From positions 32,869 through 83,750 of the forward strand of contig JAPPIK010000037.1 in the NCBI GenBank assembly GCA_028820655.1: 50,882 bases of DNA, read 5' to 3'. The stretch's first letter is position 1, and each line of letters opens with the position of its first letter. Both the position numbers and the translations under genes were made by a program. Positions 18,724-27,347 of this stretch are shown one piece after another. This stretch comes from Candidatus Poribacteria bacterium (GTDB lineage Bacteria > Poribacteria > WGA-4E > JAJDTR01). The notes beneath the pieces are model-generated. The model made no database searches, was not told the origin of the DNA, and saw only the letters and a list, made by a program, of their open reading frames with translations.

Positions 18724-20052
18724 CTACTCCTTCGTGCTCCAGACTCGTCGGATGCCGTCCTTAATCTGTCCTTCGATGCCCGGTCGGCAAGCTAGACGAC
18801 TCGCGTACACCAATGCCGCCGCCAGACGGGGAAATCCTGCCGCCTCATACCCGCCGCGCACGCCCAGCTCCAAGTCTTTGTCCGTCGGAATATAAGACTC
18901 GCAGCCGTTCGTATAGCTCCAAGCCACGGTCCGCGCACATGGTGACACCTCCTCCATCCAGAGCGCATAGTCACAGAATACCTCGTGCGGCATGGCGAGC
19001 AGACACCACTCGTCTCCCAGCATCACCGCCGTGATATCGAATCGCACTTGGGGCGGTTGGTTCTGTTCTATCATGTTCTGGAGCGACTTCAGACAGTTGA
19101 GCCGGTTCTCTACTCCCCACTCACCCGAATTTCCCTCTCTTTGAGCATTCTCCTCCACTTCCTTAATGACCTCGGCGCACGTTTCGGGGCTAGGCAGTTC
19201 CTCGCACGGTAACCAAATCGTCTCGGAGGCAATTCTGAAGGTGTCCGCCTCGATCGCCACACACTCTTCGACATCAATAGCTTCGCAGACGGCATTGCCC
19301 AGCTTTACGCCAGCGTCCTCCGCCTTCGCATGACCCCCGCGGAGAGGATGACCATTTATGTTGGCGGAACAGCCTTGCGCAAAGAGCGGCATCACACCTT
19401 CTCCGAGCTGTTCTCGAATAGTATCCACCGCTACGCCGCAATAGTCTGCGCTGATGAGCGTACTGGCGGAGTGCACGATAACCGGATGCGCGGCATAGGT
19501 GAACAGCACGGCAAGATTGTCAGCCCCCTTCTCCACAACCTGAAGCACATCCACCCAAGGCATTTCGGGACCATCCGGGTTCGGAGCCATAGTGATGCCG
19601 TTTTCGGTCATGAGGCGACGGTTTACACCAATTTTCACTGGCGCCCGCGCCGCATTTAAACTCACGGGCGTCATTCGCGCAGCCGCCTCCTCGACAATAC
19701 CCGGTACCGCTGCGCGCAGTTCGTCGCACCATCCGGTCTCTTCTTCGCAGTGCGCTTTCCAACCGTTGAAACTCCACGGCATTGAGAATGGCGAAGAATG
19801 GGTGTGACTACAGTTGATAAGCACTGTTTCGACCTGCGTCCTGTCCCGAATCAGCTCAACGAGTTCATCGTTGAAGGCGTGTGACAGTCCGACGAGATCC
19901 AGACAGACAATCGCCACCGCCCGGTTACCGTCATTCAACACTAATGCCTTCGCGTAAAGGTCATCGTGTACGCCGGTACTGCGTGCAACGGGTCCAAGCA
20001 GCCACCCTCCGACGGGCGGCGTTATGATGGTGCTGGCAACTCCCGCTTTCAT
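18724..20052 (-). CDS. Neutral/alkaline ceramidase N-terminal-like protein
   Basis: 442 residues matching the catalytic domain of neutral ceramidases, amidases that release sphingosine from ceramide. Visible blocks are AGVASTIITPPVGG, INCSHTHSSP (His83, His85), TYAAHPVIVH (His189) and FAQGCSANINGHP, where Ser229 aligns with the nucleophile region. The C-terminal beta-sandwich domain of true ceramidases is missing, as in the many single-domain members found in Planctomycetes-like and Poribacteria-like genomes. No signal peptide is evident. True substrate is unknown; other amide lipids or small amides are possible. The minus-strand ATG at 20052 gives the normal family N-terminus. Confidence 0.82.
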   Translation of the reverse strand: MKAGVASTIITPPVGGWLLGPVARSTGVHDDLYAKALVLNDGNRAVAIVCLDLVGLSHAFNDELVELIRDRTQVETVLINCSHTHSSPFSMPWSFNGWKAHCEEETGWCDELRAAVPGIVEEAAARMTPVSLNAARAPVKIGVNRRLMTENGITMAPNPDGPEMPWVDVLQVVEKGADNLAVLFTYAAHPVIVHSASTLISADYCGVAVDTIREQLGEGVMPLFAQGCSANINGHPLRGGHAKAEDAGVKLGNAVCEAIDVEECVAIEADTFRIASETIWLPCEELPSPETCAEVIKEVEENAQREGNSGEWGVENRLNCLKSLQNMIEQNQPPQVRFDITAVMLGDEWCLLAMPHEVFCDYALWMEEVSPCARTVAWSYTNGCESYIPTDKDLELGVRGGYEAAGFPRLAAALVYASRLACRPGIEGQIKDGIRRVWSTKE

Positions 20053-20443
20053 CCGATTCTAGTCCCCTTTCTAGTCCGCCTCCAAGTCGATCAGAAATTC
20101 AACAACATTTTACGTCTCCTCAAAAGTCCCGTCAAGCCCAAAGTCGTGTCGGAACGGACCCGCCGCTTCTCACTTTCTGCGACCGAAAGTCAGGTGAAAT
20201 CACCCTACTTGAAATCATAAATCCTTTCCGTTTCAGGCTTTCCTGTGTTATACTCAATGTCTTTAGCGCTAGCGCTATTTCTCGCTGTCCGTCATTGCCG
20301 GATTTCAAACACATTTAAGCCGAAGCGCGGAAGGCTGCCCGTGAATTCAATGTTACGAACCGTTTCAGGAGATTCGCTTTAGTACCAACACTCGTGTTGA
20401 ATTGCAGAGATTCCCCGGTTCCTCGAACCCACCGCCGCATCTC
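20053..20443. other. Divergent intergenic region
   Basis: About 390 bases between the ceramidase-like gene and the Ldh gene, which diverge. A TATACT lies at 20249-20254 without a good -35. I see no other feature I can support. Confidence 0.35.
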
Positions 20444-20456
20444 AGGAGTAGCAACT

Positions 20457-21530
20457 TTGCCAGAAAGCCATAATTTTCAAGCCAGCCACCTTCATTCGAT
20501 TGTTCGCCGGTTGTTTACCGCAGCCGGCACGCCGCTCCATATTGCACAAGACGTAGCCGAAATCCTGGTGAAAGCCAACCTTACCGGACACGACTCGCAC
20601 GGCGTGCTCCGAATCCCCGGATACCTTCAAGGAATCGAAAGCGGAGGCTTAAATCCTACCGGCGAGCCGACGGTAATCAAAGAAACAGACACCACGCTGA
20701 TTGTGGAGGCGGGAAACTGTCTCGGTCATTTTGCCGCGCGGCAGGCGATGAAGTGGACCATCGCCAAAGCGAGGAAGGCGAATTTCTGCGGTCTAACCCT
20801 CGCTAATACGGGCCACATCGGGCGGTTGGGCGAATATGCGGAGGCGGCTGCTCATGAGGGATGCATCGGAATTATAACCTTCGGAAGCGGTTGCGGAGGC
20901 GGGGGCGCCGTCGTGCCGTTTGGCGGCTCCAGGGGCGCTCTGGGAACGAATCCCATCGCCGTTGGCGTCCCGACCGGTGACGATTCGCCGTTCATCATAG
21001 ATTATGCGACGAGCATGATTGCGCAAGGCAAAATTCAGGTCGCGCAGAGCAAAGGCATTGACCTGCCGGAAGGTTCCATTCTCGACAAACACGGCAATCC
21101 GTCCGTAAAAACGGCGGATTACTTTGACGGCGGGCCCATGCTGCCCTTCGGCGGACACAAGGGATACGCGCTGTCGCTGCTGGTCTGCATGCTCGGAGGA
21201 TTGTCTGGGAACTTCGATGTCGAGAAAGGACTGATGGAAGGATTCTATATGCAGGCAATCAATATTGAGGCTTACACCCCTCTGGAAGAGTACCAACAGG
21301 GTGTACGAGCGCTTCTGGACGGAATGAAACGCACACCTCCCGCCCCGGGATTCGACGAAGTCCTGGTGCCGGGTGACTTCGAACACCGCGCCCGAACTCA
21401 CCGGCTCGTTCACGGAATCGACCTGCCCGACACTATATACCGGCAGATATATGAGTGCGCAGAGAAGCTAGCCGTTTCGATGGACGACGACGCCACCGAA
21501 GATTTTGATCGACAATTCTATGCGACGTAA
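20457..21530 (+). CDS. Ldh-family NAD(P)-dependent oxidoreductase
   Basis: A member of the malate/L-lactate/ureidoglycolate/2,3-diketogulonate dehydrogenase family, whose fold differs from classical lactate dehydrogenase. Typical blocks are LTGHDSHGVLRIPGYL (catalytic His region), TGHIGRLGEYAE, GTNPIAVGVP, FIIDYATSMIAQGKI and FGGHKGYALSLLV. The start is TTG 20457 with AGGAG eight bases upstream; the longer ATG frame at 20394 lacks such a site. The product is 357 residues, a normal length. Its last ten codons are repeated twice downstream as non-coding copies. A second, distant Ldh member is at 44650. Substrate is unknown. Confidence 0.9.
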   Translation: MPESHNFQASHLHSIVRRLFTAAGTPLHIAQDVAEILVKANLTGHDSHGVLRIPGYLQGIESGGLNPTGEPTVIKETDTTLIVEAGNCLGHFAARQAMKWTIAKARKANFCGLTLANTGHIGRLGEYAEAAAHEGCIGIITFGSGCGGGGAVVPFGGSRGALGTNPIAVGVPTGDDSPFIIDYATSMIAQGKIQVAQSKGIDLPEGSILDKHGNPSVKTADYFDGGPMLPFGGHKGYALSLLVCMLGGLSGNFDVEKGLMEGFYMQAINIEAYTPLEEYQQGVRALLDGMKRTPPAPGFDEVLVPGDFEHRARTHRLVHGIDLPDTIYRQIYECAEKLAVSMDDDATEDFDRQFYAT

Positions 21531-21853
21531 TGCAGGAATTGCCAACGTCGAAGCTATAGGGATCAAGTTAGCGGAGTTCACCTAGTGTCGGTTAGGTTTT
21601 ATGTCGTACCGCTTACGTAGGTGCGGTTTCCAACCGCACTGGATCACCGCCTAATACCGAAAATATTGATCGACAATTCTATGAAACGTAATGGAGAGGT
21701 TGCCAACGTCGAAGGCGTAAGGATCAATTCAACGGAGTTCACATAGTGTGGGTTAAGTTATGCGGCATACCCCTTACGGTAGGTGCGATTTCCAACCGCA
21801 CCGGATCACCGCCCAAAATCGAAGAGATCGACCGGCAGATCTATGCGACTTAA
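21507..21853. repeat. Three tandem copies of the Ldh gene 3' end plus hairpin
   Basis: A unit of about 161 bp starts at 21507, 21668 and about 21830 (the third is partial). Each begins with the last codons of the Ldh gene, reading DRQFYAT-stop, DRQFYET-stop and DRQIYAT-stop, and continues with CCAACGTCGA. The first two units include a GTAG-hairpin, GTAGGTGCG...AACCGCAC, at 21617 and 21779. Only the first is joined to the gene. Confidence 0.75.
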
Positions 21854-21912
21854 TGGAGGAATTTCCAACGTCGAGCGTGTGAGATCCTCTTCTATGCGCC
21901 CCGGAGGAATCG

Positions 21913-22575
21913 TTGAATCTTAAGCGGAAGGCAAAATTCGTCGCCGACACATTGGAAGAGACGCTCGGAACCTATGAGGGGCAACCCGAAGACAACGTCT
22001 TGGATTGTCTCATGCGCACCGTTCTTTCCCAAAACACCAACGACGTCAACCGGGACAAAGGATACGCAGCCCTTAGGAAGAGATTCCCCACATGGGAAGA
22101 CGTGCAGAAGGCAGATGTGGAGGCTATCGGGGAGGCGATTAAGATTGCGGGGCTGCACACGCAGAAAAGCCGCACCATGAAGGATTTTCTGACCTGGCTA
22201 AAGTCGGAACGAGGCGAGTTGGATCTCGAATTCGTCTGCGGCATGGAATCCGAGGCAGCCCGGCAATACCTTTGCCAACACAAGGGGATCGGCATCAAAA
22301 CGGCTTCCGTCACCCTAGCGTTTGTCTGCGGTCATGACGTGTTCCCCGTGGACACCCATGTGCTGCGCATTAGCAAGCGACTCGGGCTTATACCGCCTAC
22401 CTGTACCGCGGACAAAGCGCATGAGTTGATGGGAGAAATCGTACCCAAAGGGAGAGCATTTCCCTTCCACATGAACCTGATTCAGTTTGGCCGACAGATT
22501 TGTGATGCTCGAAAACCCAAATGCGATGAATGCGCCCTGACCGAGCACTGTCTGTATTTCATGGGGAAGCTATAA
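21913..22575 (+). CDS. Endonuclease III-like DNA glycosylase
   Basis: 220 residues. The helix-hairpin-helix is KGIGIKTASVTLAF, where the Lys matches the catalytic lysine of EndoIII (Lys120 in E. coli). The following FPVDTHVLRISKRLGL supplies the catalytic Asp. The C-terminus has a perfect 4Fe-4S pattern C-x6-C-x2-C-x5-C (CDARKPKCDECALTEHC). It should excise oxidised pyrimidines and cut at abasic sites. The start is TTG 21913 with GGAGGA just upstream. It is more diverged than standard Nth, so a subfamily with different base preference is possible. Confidence 0.88.
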   Translation: MNLKRKAKFVADTLEETLGTYEGQPEDNVLDCLMRTVLSQNTNDVNRDKGYAALRKRFPTWEDVQKADVEAIGEAIKIAGLHTQKSRTMKDFLTWLKSERGELDLEFVCGMESEAARQYLCQHKGIGIKTASVTLAFVCGHDVFPVDTHVLRISKRLGLIPPTCTADKAHELMGEIVPKGRAFPFHMNLIQFGRQICDARKPKCDECALTEHCLYFMGKL

Positions 22576-22661
22576 AGCGTGAAATTGAATCAACAAGCTG
22601 TGTAAATCCTTGGACGCACAGTAATTCCGCTTACACTTTGACGAAACGTAAGGAGACATGA

Positions 22662-23858
22662 ATGATTGCACCACACGGATCCGAGAAACTCAACCCGCTC
22701 TACGTTGCGGATGACGCCCGGCGCGCGCAGCTGACAGAAGAGGCGCAGAAATTGCCGAGTATTACGATATCCTCGGGCGCGGCATCATCCGCTGTAATGC
22801 TTGGTTCGGGCTATTTCAATCCGCTGACCGGGTATATGAACATTTCCGAAGCCATAAGCGTCGCCGAGAGAATGACCACCCCGGACGGGCTGTTTTGGCC
22901 CGTGCCGGTAATGAACATCGTTGAGGAGCACCAACTCTCAACAGCCTTTAGGAACGCCAGCCGTGTGGCATTGCGCGATCCGAACGTGGACGACAATCCG
23001 GTTCTTGCAATTATGGACGTTGCGGAGATTGAAGTCCTTTCCGATGCGCAAAAAGGGTCGCTCATCGAGCATACGTTTCGCACGGCGGATCCGGAGCACC
23101 CGGGAGTCGCTGCCTTCAACGACATGGGTAATCAGGTAATCTCCGGACAAATCCAAGTGCTCGACCATTCCTATTTCAAATCCGATTTCGCCGATACATT
23201 CCGGACCGCTGCCGAGATTCGCGAAGACTTCGAAGAGCGCGGATGGAACAGGGTGGTCGCATTTCAAACGCGCAACCCCATGCACCGCGCCCACGAAGAA
23301 TTGTGTCGTATCGCCCAAGAGGCGGTGGGCGCCGACGGAATCCTGATTCATATGCTGCTCGGGAAGTTGAAACCGGGCGACATTCCCGCTCAGGTGCGCG
23401 ATGCCTCAATACGAAAGATGGTCGAGCTTTATTTCCCCGAAAACACCGTCGCCGTCACCGGGTACGGTTTCGACATGTTATACGCCGGACCGCGCGAGGC
23501 GTTACTGCACGCCGTATTCCGCCAGAACTGCGGCTGTACGGATCTCATCGTCGGACGAGATCACGCGGGCGTTGGCGATTACTACGGTCCATTCGACGCA
23601 CAGACAATCTTTGACGAGATTCCCGATAATGCGCTCGAAATCGAAATCTTTCGCGGCGACCACACCGTCTGGTGCAACAAGTGCGATGAAATTGTCATGA
23701 TGCGCGATTGTCCACACGCACCTGACGACTATCTCTTCCTGTCTGGCACAAAGGTTAGAGATATGCTGGCGGCGGGCGAGATGTTGCCCGAAGAGTTTTC
23801 GCGTCCCGAAGTCGCCGAAATCCTGATGCGCTACTACCAAGAGGAGGAGCGGGGATAA
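22662..23858 (+). CDS. sat: Sulfate adenylyltransferase (ATP sulfurylase)
   Basis: Forms adenosine 5'-phosphosulfate from ATP and sulfate, the first step of sulfate assimilation, or the reverse in sulfur oxidation. The key motif QTRNPMHRAHE starts at Gln202. The second motif is GRDHAGVGDYYGPF. A zinc-type cysteine cluster is seen in WCNKCDEIVMMRDCPH near the C-terminus. 398 residues fits the monomeric Sat without a kinase domain. The SD AAGGAGA precedes the ATG. No cysD, aprAB or kinase gene is nearby, so the direction of the reaction cannot be told. Confidence 0.95.
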   Translation: MIAPHGSEKLNPLYVADDARRAQLTEEAQKLPSITISSGAASSAVMLGSGYFNPLTGYMNISEAISVAERMTTPDGLFWPVPVMNIVEEHQLSTAFRNASRVALRDPNVDDNPVLAIMDVAEIEVLSDAQKGSLIEHTFRTADPEHPGVAAFNDMGNQVISGQIQVLDHSYFKSDFADTFRTAAEIREDFEERGWNRVVAFQTRNPMHRAHEELCRIAQEAVGADGILIHMLLGKLKPGDIPAQVRDASIRKMVELYFPENTVAVTGYGFDMLYAGPREALLHAVFRQNCGCTDLIVGRDHAGVGDYYGPFDAQTIFDEIPDNALEIEIFRGDHTVWCNKCDEIVMMRDCPHAPDDYLFLSGTKVRDMLAAGEMLPEEFSRPEVAEILMRYYQEEERG

Positions 23859-23994
23859 GACGCGGCGGCGCATCACTGGAGACCGTAAACGGGTGATAGT
23901 GTCCGCGTTAATGCGCTGTTCCACGAACCGGGAATCGGTTCCGCCGCGATGCTCCGGTTGTAATCTTCGGCGCGTACCAAGTGTGGCAAATATC

Positions 23995-25218
23995 ATGCAG
24001 GCAATCCAATACGTGAAGAGCGTCCCGCGGTATTTGGCTGTACGACTGCTGGGCAAGCATATCGGCGGGCTGTACACGTCCGGACTGTCGTGCATCCGTC
24101 TGACTGAAATCGACCAGCCGCGAGTCATCGGCCCGGAGTGGGTAAAGATTAGAACACGCTTGAGCGGGATCTGCGGCTCCGACCTTGCCACCATTACCGC
24201 GAAGGGGAGTCCGTATTTCTCGCCCTTCACCTCATGTCCGTTTGTGTTGGGACACGAGGTTGTCGGGGAGATCGCCGAGGTTGGCGCGCACGTTGAAGGG
24301 TACGCTGTCGGTGATCGAATCGTCGTTGAGCCTGTGCTGTCCTGCGCCATCCGAGGGATTCAGCCATATTGTCATCAGTGCAAGCACGGGCAATTTGCCA
24401 ACTGCGAAAACATTACGAAGGGAGATATCTCCTCGGGAATCCAGACCGGTTACTGTCGAGACACCGGCGGCGGGTGGAGCGAATACTTCGTCGCCCATCA
24501 AAATCAACTTCATCACGCCCCCGACGAACTTTCCGATGAGATCGCCGTACTTGCCGAGCCGTTCGCTTGTGCGCTGCACAGCGCCCTCAAAGCAGATTTG
24601 GAAGAAAAGGCTGACGTCCTGATTATCGGTGCGGGAACCATGGGACTGCTTACGGTTGCCGTTATCCGTGCCTTGGGAAAAACGAATCGGATCCTCATCG
24701 TTACCAAATACCCGCATCAACAAAAACTCGCACGCGAACTCGGCGCCGACGAGATCATTCCGCACGATAAACATCTGTACGCCAATTTCTGCCGTTTGAC
24801 GGGGGCGGAATCCCATCAACCGGAGTTGGGCAAACCGGTTCTGCTTGGCGGCGCCGACGCTACGTTTGACTGCGTTGCATCAGACACCACAATTGACGAT
24901 GCGCTCCGCTTCACCCGGGCGCAAGGGCGTGTCATTCTCGTCGGAATGCCGGCTATCCCCAAAAACATCGATTGGACATCTATCTGGTACAAGGAGTTGA
25001 AAGTCAGCGGGGCTTACACGTACGGCGTGGAGAACTATGACGGCGGGCAGATTCGGACTTTTAAACTGGGGATTCAACTTTTGCGGCAGATGGGAGAGCG
25101 GCTATTGCCTCTTATTGGAGAGCGATTTCCGCTGCGAGACTACAGCGGCGCAATTGACTCGGCGCTGCACACCGGACGATCGGGAACGGTGAAGACTCTC
25201 TTCGACCTTCGTAAGTAG
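23995..25218 (+). CDS. Zinc-dependent alcohol dehydrogenase family protein
   Basis: Medium-chain dehydrogenase of about 408 residues. The catalytic zinc site is LSGICGSDLA (Cys) with GHEVVGEI (His, Glu). A structural zinc loop has CHQCKHGQFANC. The Rossmann loop is IIGAGTMGLLTV. I favour ATG 23995, which gives MQAIQYVKSVPRY; GTG starts upstream add residues without similarity, and no strong SD decides. The gene ends 63 bases before the LarA-like gene and the two are probably one operon. The substrate is unknown; the pairing suggests both act on one hydroxy-acid or sugar-acid pathway, which is inference. Confidence 0.85.
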   Translation: MQAIQYVKSVPRYLAVRLLGKHIGGLYTSGLSCIRLTEIDQPRVIGPEWVKIRTRLSGICGSDLATITAKGSPYFSPFTSCPFVLGHEVVGEIAEVGAHVEGYAVGDRIVVEPVLSCAIRGIQPYCHQCKHGQFANCENITKGDISSGIQTGYCRDTGGGWSEYFVAHQNQLHHAPDELSDEIAVLAEPFACALHSALKADLEEKADVLIIGAGTMGLLTVAVIRALGKTNRILIVTKYPHQQKLARELGADEIIPHDKHLYANFCRLTGAESHQPELGKPVLLGGADATFDCVASDTTIDDALRFTRAQGRVILVGMPAIPKNIDWTSIWYKELKVSGAYTYGVENYDGGQIRTFKLGIQLLRQMGERLLPLIGERFPLRDYSGAIDSALHTGRSGTVKTLFDLRK

Positions 25219-25281
25219 GTGTTGGACAGTATTACGCCCTGTTTCACGCACAATTGGGGTGACTGAGAAGGATAACAGCCT

Positions 25282-26829
25282 ATGAAATACTTGACCTATT
25301 TCGGCAATCACCTAATCAATGCCGAATTGCCTGATAATTCACAGATTTACTATGCCAAACCGCCAATCGCCGGGATTAAGCGCCCCGACATTCCAGCCCG
25401 CGTGAAGGAAGCCTTTGAAAATCCGTTGGGTATGCCTCCGCTGCGTGAACTCGTTGACGGAAACACCAAAATTCTGATCGCTTTTGACAACAATTGCCAG
25501 CCGTTTCCAATGACGAAAAAGCCCGACCTGCGCCAAGTCATGATCGAACCCCTGCTTTCAATGCTCTACTCCTACGGCGCCGAAAAGGCGAACATCCAAC
25601 TCGTGTGCGCGGGCGGGCTTCACCGCAAGATGAAGACCCCCGAGTTGGCGTATATGCTGGGCAAGAACATCATGGGTGAGTTTTTTCCGAATCAGCTGAG
25701 GAACTACGACGCCGAGGACCCCGACAACATCGTCAGTTTGGGCAAAACGGAGCACGATGAGATTGTTGAAACGGACCGCGCCGTCGTGGAGAGCGACTTG
25801 GTCATCTATGTGGACACCATTCAGATTCCGCTCAACGGCGGGCACAAGTCTGTTGCCGTGGGAATGGGCACCTACAACTCCATCGCGCCGCACCACTCGC
25901 CGCACATGACGGCGGAAAACCCGCACGTCATGCAGCCTGAACATTCGAACATGCACGATAGCATCGAGCGGATGAGCCGCGTCATTGAGCGGAGCAGCAA
26001 GATTATGGTGCTGGAAGCCGCAATGAATGACGCAATCTATCCGGCGCACCTGCGTTATCTCGGCAAGCCGAACGACCGATGCAACCTTTTCGAGCGGATT
26101 ATTAAGGCGTGCACGCCCGGGACGATGTCGATGCTGCCGGAGGGATTGAGGTCGAAGATTTTCAAAAGTATCCGCACCGAATATGACCCGGTTGAGATCA
26201 ACGTCGGTACGATCGACGGCGTTCACCCGAAAACCCTGCAAGTAATGAAAGACCAGTTGATGATTGACGTCCCGCGGCAATACAGCACGCTGGTCTTCGG
26301 ACTTCCCGATTTGACGCCGTACGCCATCGGCGCGCGCATCAACCCAGTCTTGGTGGTCAGCGACATCCTCGGTTATATCTTCAACTGGTTTTACAGCAAG
26401 CCGCTTATCAAGCAGGGGGGCGTCGTGATTATCATGAATCCTACGTTCGAGATCTTCCACGAGGAGTATCATGTGCCCTACCGGCAATTCTACGAGGAGG
26501 TGCTCGGCGAAACCACCGACCCGTTTGAAATGAGAAACAATTTCCAAGAGAAATACGCCCGCGATCCCTTCCTGATCGACTGTTATCGCAACAAATTCGC
26601 GTATCACGGGTTTCATCCATTTACGGTGTGGTACTGGGCAACCTACGCGTTGAAGTATCTGTCCAAAATCATCCTCGTCGGGCCCAAGGATGACCGCGTA
26701 GCCAAGCGGCTGGGCGTGGATTGGGCGCGGACTTTGAATGACGCCCTCGGTATGGCGAGGGAAATCTCTGGAGAGGATGATGTTGTGGCGTTGACAATGC
26801 CGCCATTCATCTACGTGAATGTCCAATAG
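25282..26829 (+). CDS. LarA-like (DUF2088) protein
   Basis: 515 residues related to the nickel-pincer lactate racemase LarA. The blocks CAGGLHRKM (His114) and NGGHKSVAVGMGTYN (Lys189) correspond to the substrate His and the lysine that holds the pincer cofactor. HHSPHM after them can supply the nickel His. The second catalytic His, normally in a PH before the glycine loop, appears to be missing (DTIQIPLNGGH). LarA-type enzymes act on many 2-hydroxy acids and sugars. The SD is GAAGGA, 11 bases before the ATG. No larB/larC/larE cofactor genes are in the window. Function beyond the fold is open. Confidence 0.75.
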   Translation: MKYLTYFGNHLINAELPDNSQIYYAKPPIAGIKRPDIPARVKEAFENPLGMPPLRELVDGNTKILIAFDNNCQPFPMTKKPDLRQVMIEPLLSMLYSYGAEKANIQLVCAGGLHRKMKTPELAYMLGKNIMGEFFPNQLRNYDAEDPDNIVSLGKTEHDEIVETDRAVVESDLVIYVDTIQIPLNGGHKSVAVGMGTYNSIAPHHSPHMTAENPHVMQPEHSNMHDSIERMSRVIERSSKIMVLEAAMNDAIYPAHLRYLGKPNDRCNLFERIIKACTPGTMSMLPEGLRSKIFKSIRTEYDPVEINVGTIDGVHPKTLQVMKDQLMIDVPRQYSTLVFGLPDLTPYAIGARINPVLVVSDILGYIFNWFYSKPLIKQGGVVIIMNPTFEIFHEEYHVPYRQFYEEVLGETTDPFEMRNNFQEKYARDPFLIDCYRNKFAYHGFHPFTVWYWATYALKYLSKIILVGPKDDRVAKRLGVDWARTLNDALGMAREISGEDDVVALTMPPFIYVNVQ

Positions 26830-26909
26830 CGGTTTGGCATCTGCCAGTCCGTAGTATTCAGCCTTGGTGTATGACTATGTTCTCTGAAATTGAAAAAGGA
26901 GGAGTCAGA

Positions 26910-27161
26910 ATGGGTATATGGGACACGATTATGATCATCGCGCTTTTCGGGATTGCCGCGGAACTTGTGAAGTTTCTGGTTAAAACCCAAGCCAAGTCAA
27001 AATCTGTTGGCAAAGACGAACTAACCAATCTTCGTGATACAATCTCAACCATGCAAATCGATCTCGACGAAATCAAAACGGATTTGAGGACGGTTGTCAT
27101 TCAGATGGATGACCTGAAGTTGTACAAAGTCGAGGCCTCGGTCGTTGACGAAAAAGACTGA
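26910..27161 (+). CDS. Small membrane protein with a coiled coil
   Basis: 83 residues: one membrane span (about 4-24, TIMIIALFGIAAELVKFLV), a basic stretch, then a helical region with hydrophobic heptads (LTNLRDTISTMQIDLDEI). I do not recognise the family. The start at 26910 is chosen because AAAGGAGGAG lies just before it; an earlier in-frame start at 26871 has none. It sits 80 bases after the LarA-like gene and could share its transcript. Confidence 0.7.
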   Translation: MGIWDTIMIIALFGIAAELVKFLVKTQAKSKSVGKDELTNLRDTISTMQIDLDEIKTDLRTVVIQMDDLKLYKVEASVVDEKD

Positions 27162-27201
27162 GCTCGACTTCCTGACATAGTTAACCTCAGTTGGCGCCCT
27201 T

Positions 27202-27225
27202 GTAGCACAATCTGTTAGATTGTGC
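27202..27225. repeat. GTAG-hairpin upstream of the ClpX-like gene
   Basis: GTAG then GCACAATCT, loop GTT, AGATTGTGC: a perfect nine-base-pair stem. The stem extends the GCACAAT arm of the common member by two complementary pairs. The longest possible frame of the next gene would start inside this hairpin, which makes that start unlikely. Confidence 0.65.
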
Positions 27226-27347
27226 ACGTGATACGCAAACTTCAAGCTTCACGGGTAGGAGGAGTTCCCACCGATTCCCGACCACAACTCACGCTTAAAC
27301 ACACAACTCCAACGCTTTACGAGACATTCAAACCAGGTGTGCGCATC

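Noticed and set aside
25558-26826. 422-codon minus-strand frame opposite the LarA-like gene
   Set aside because: It covers a clear plus-strand gene and its sequence is rich in His, Val and Asp with no domain, as expected for a shadow.
27222-27347. Upstream start for the ClpX-like gene
   Set aside because: It begins inside a hairpin repeat and adds residues that look non-coding.
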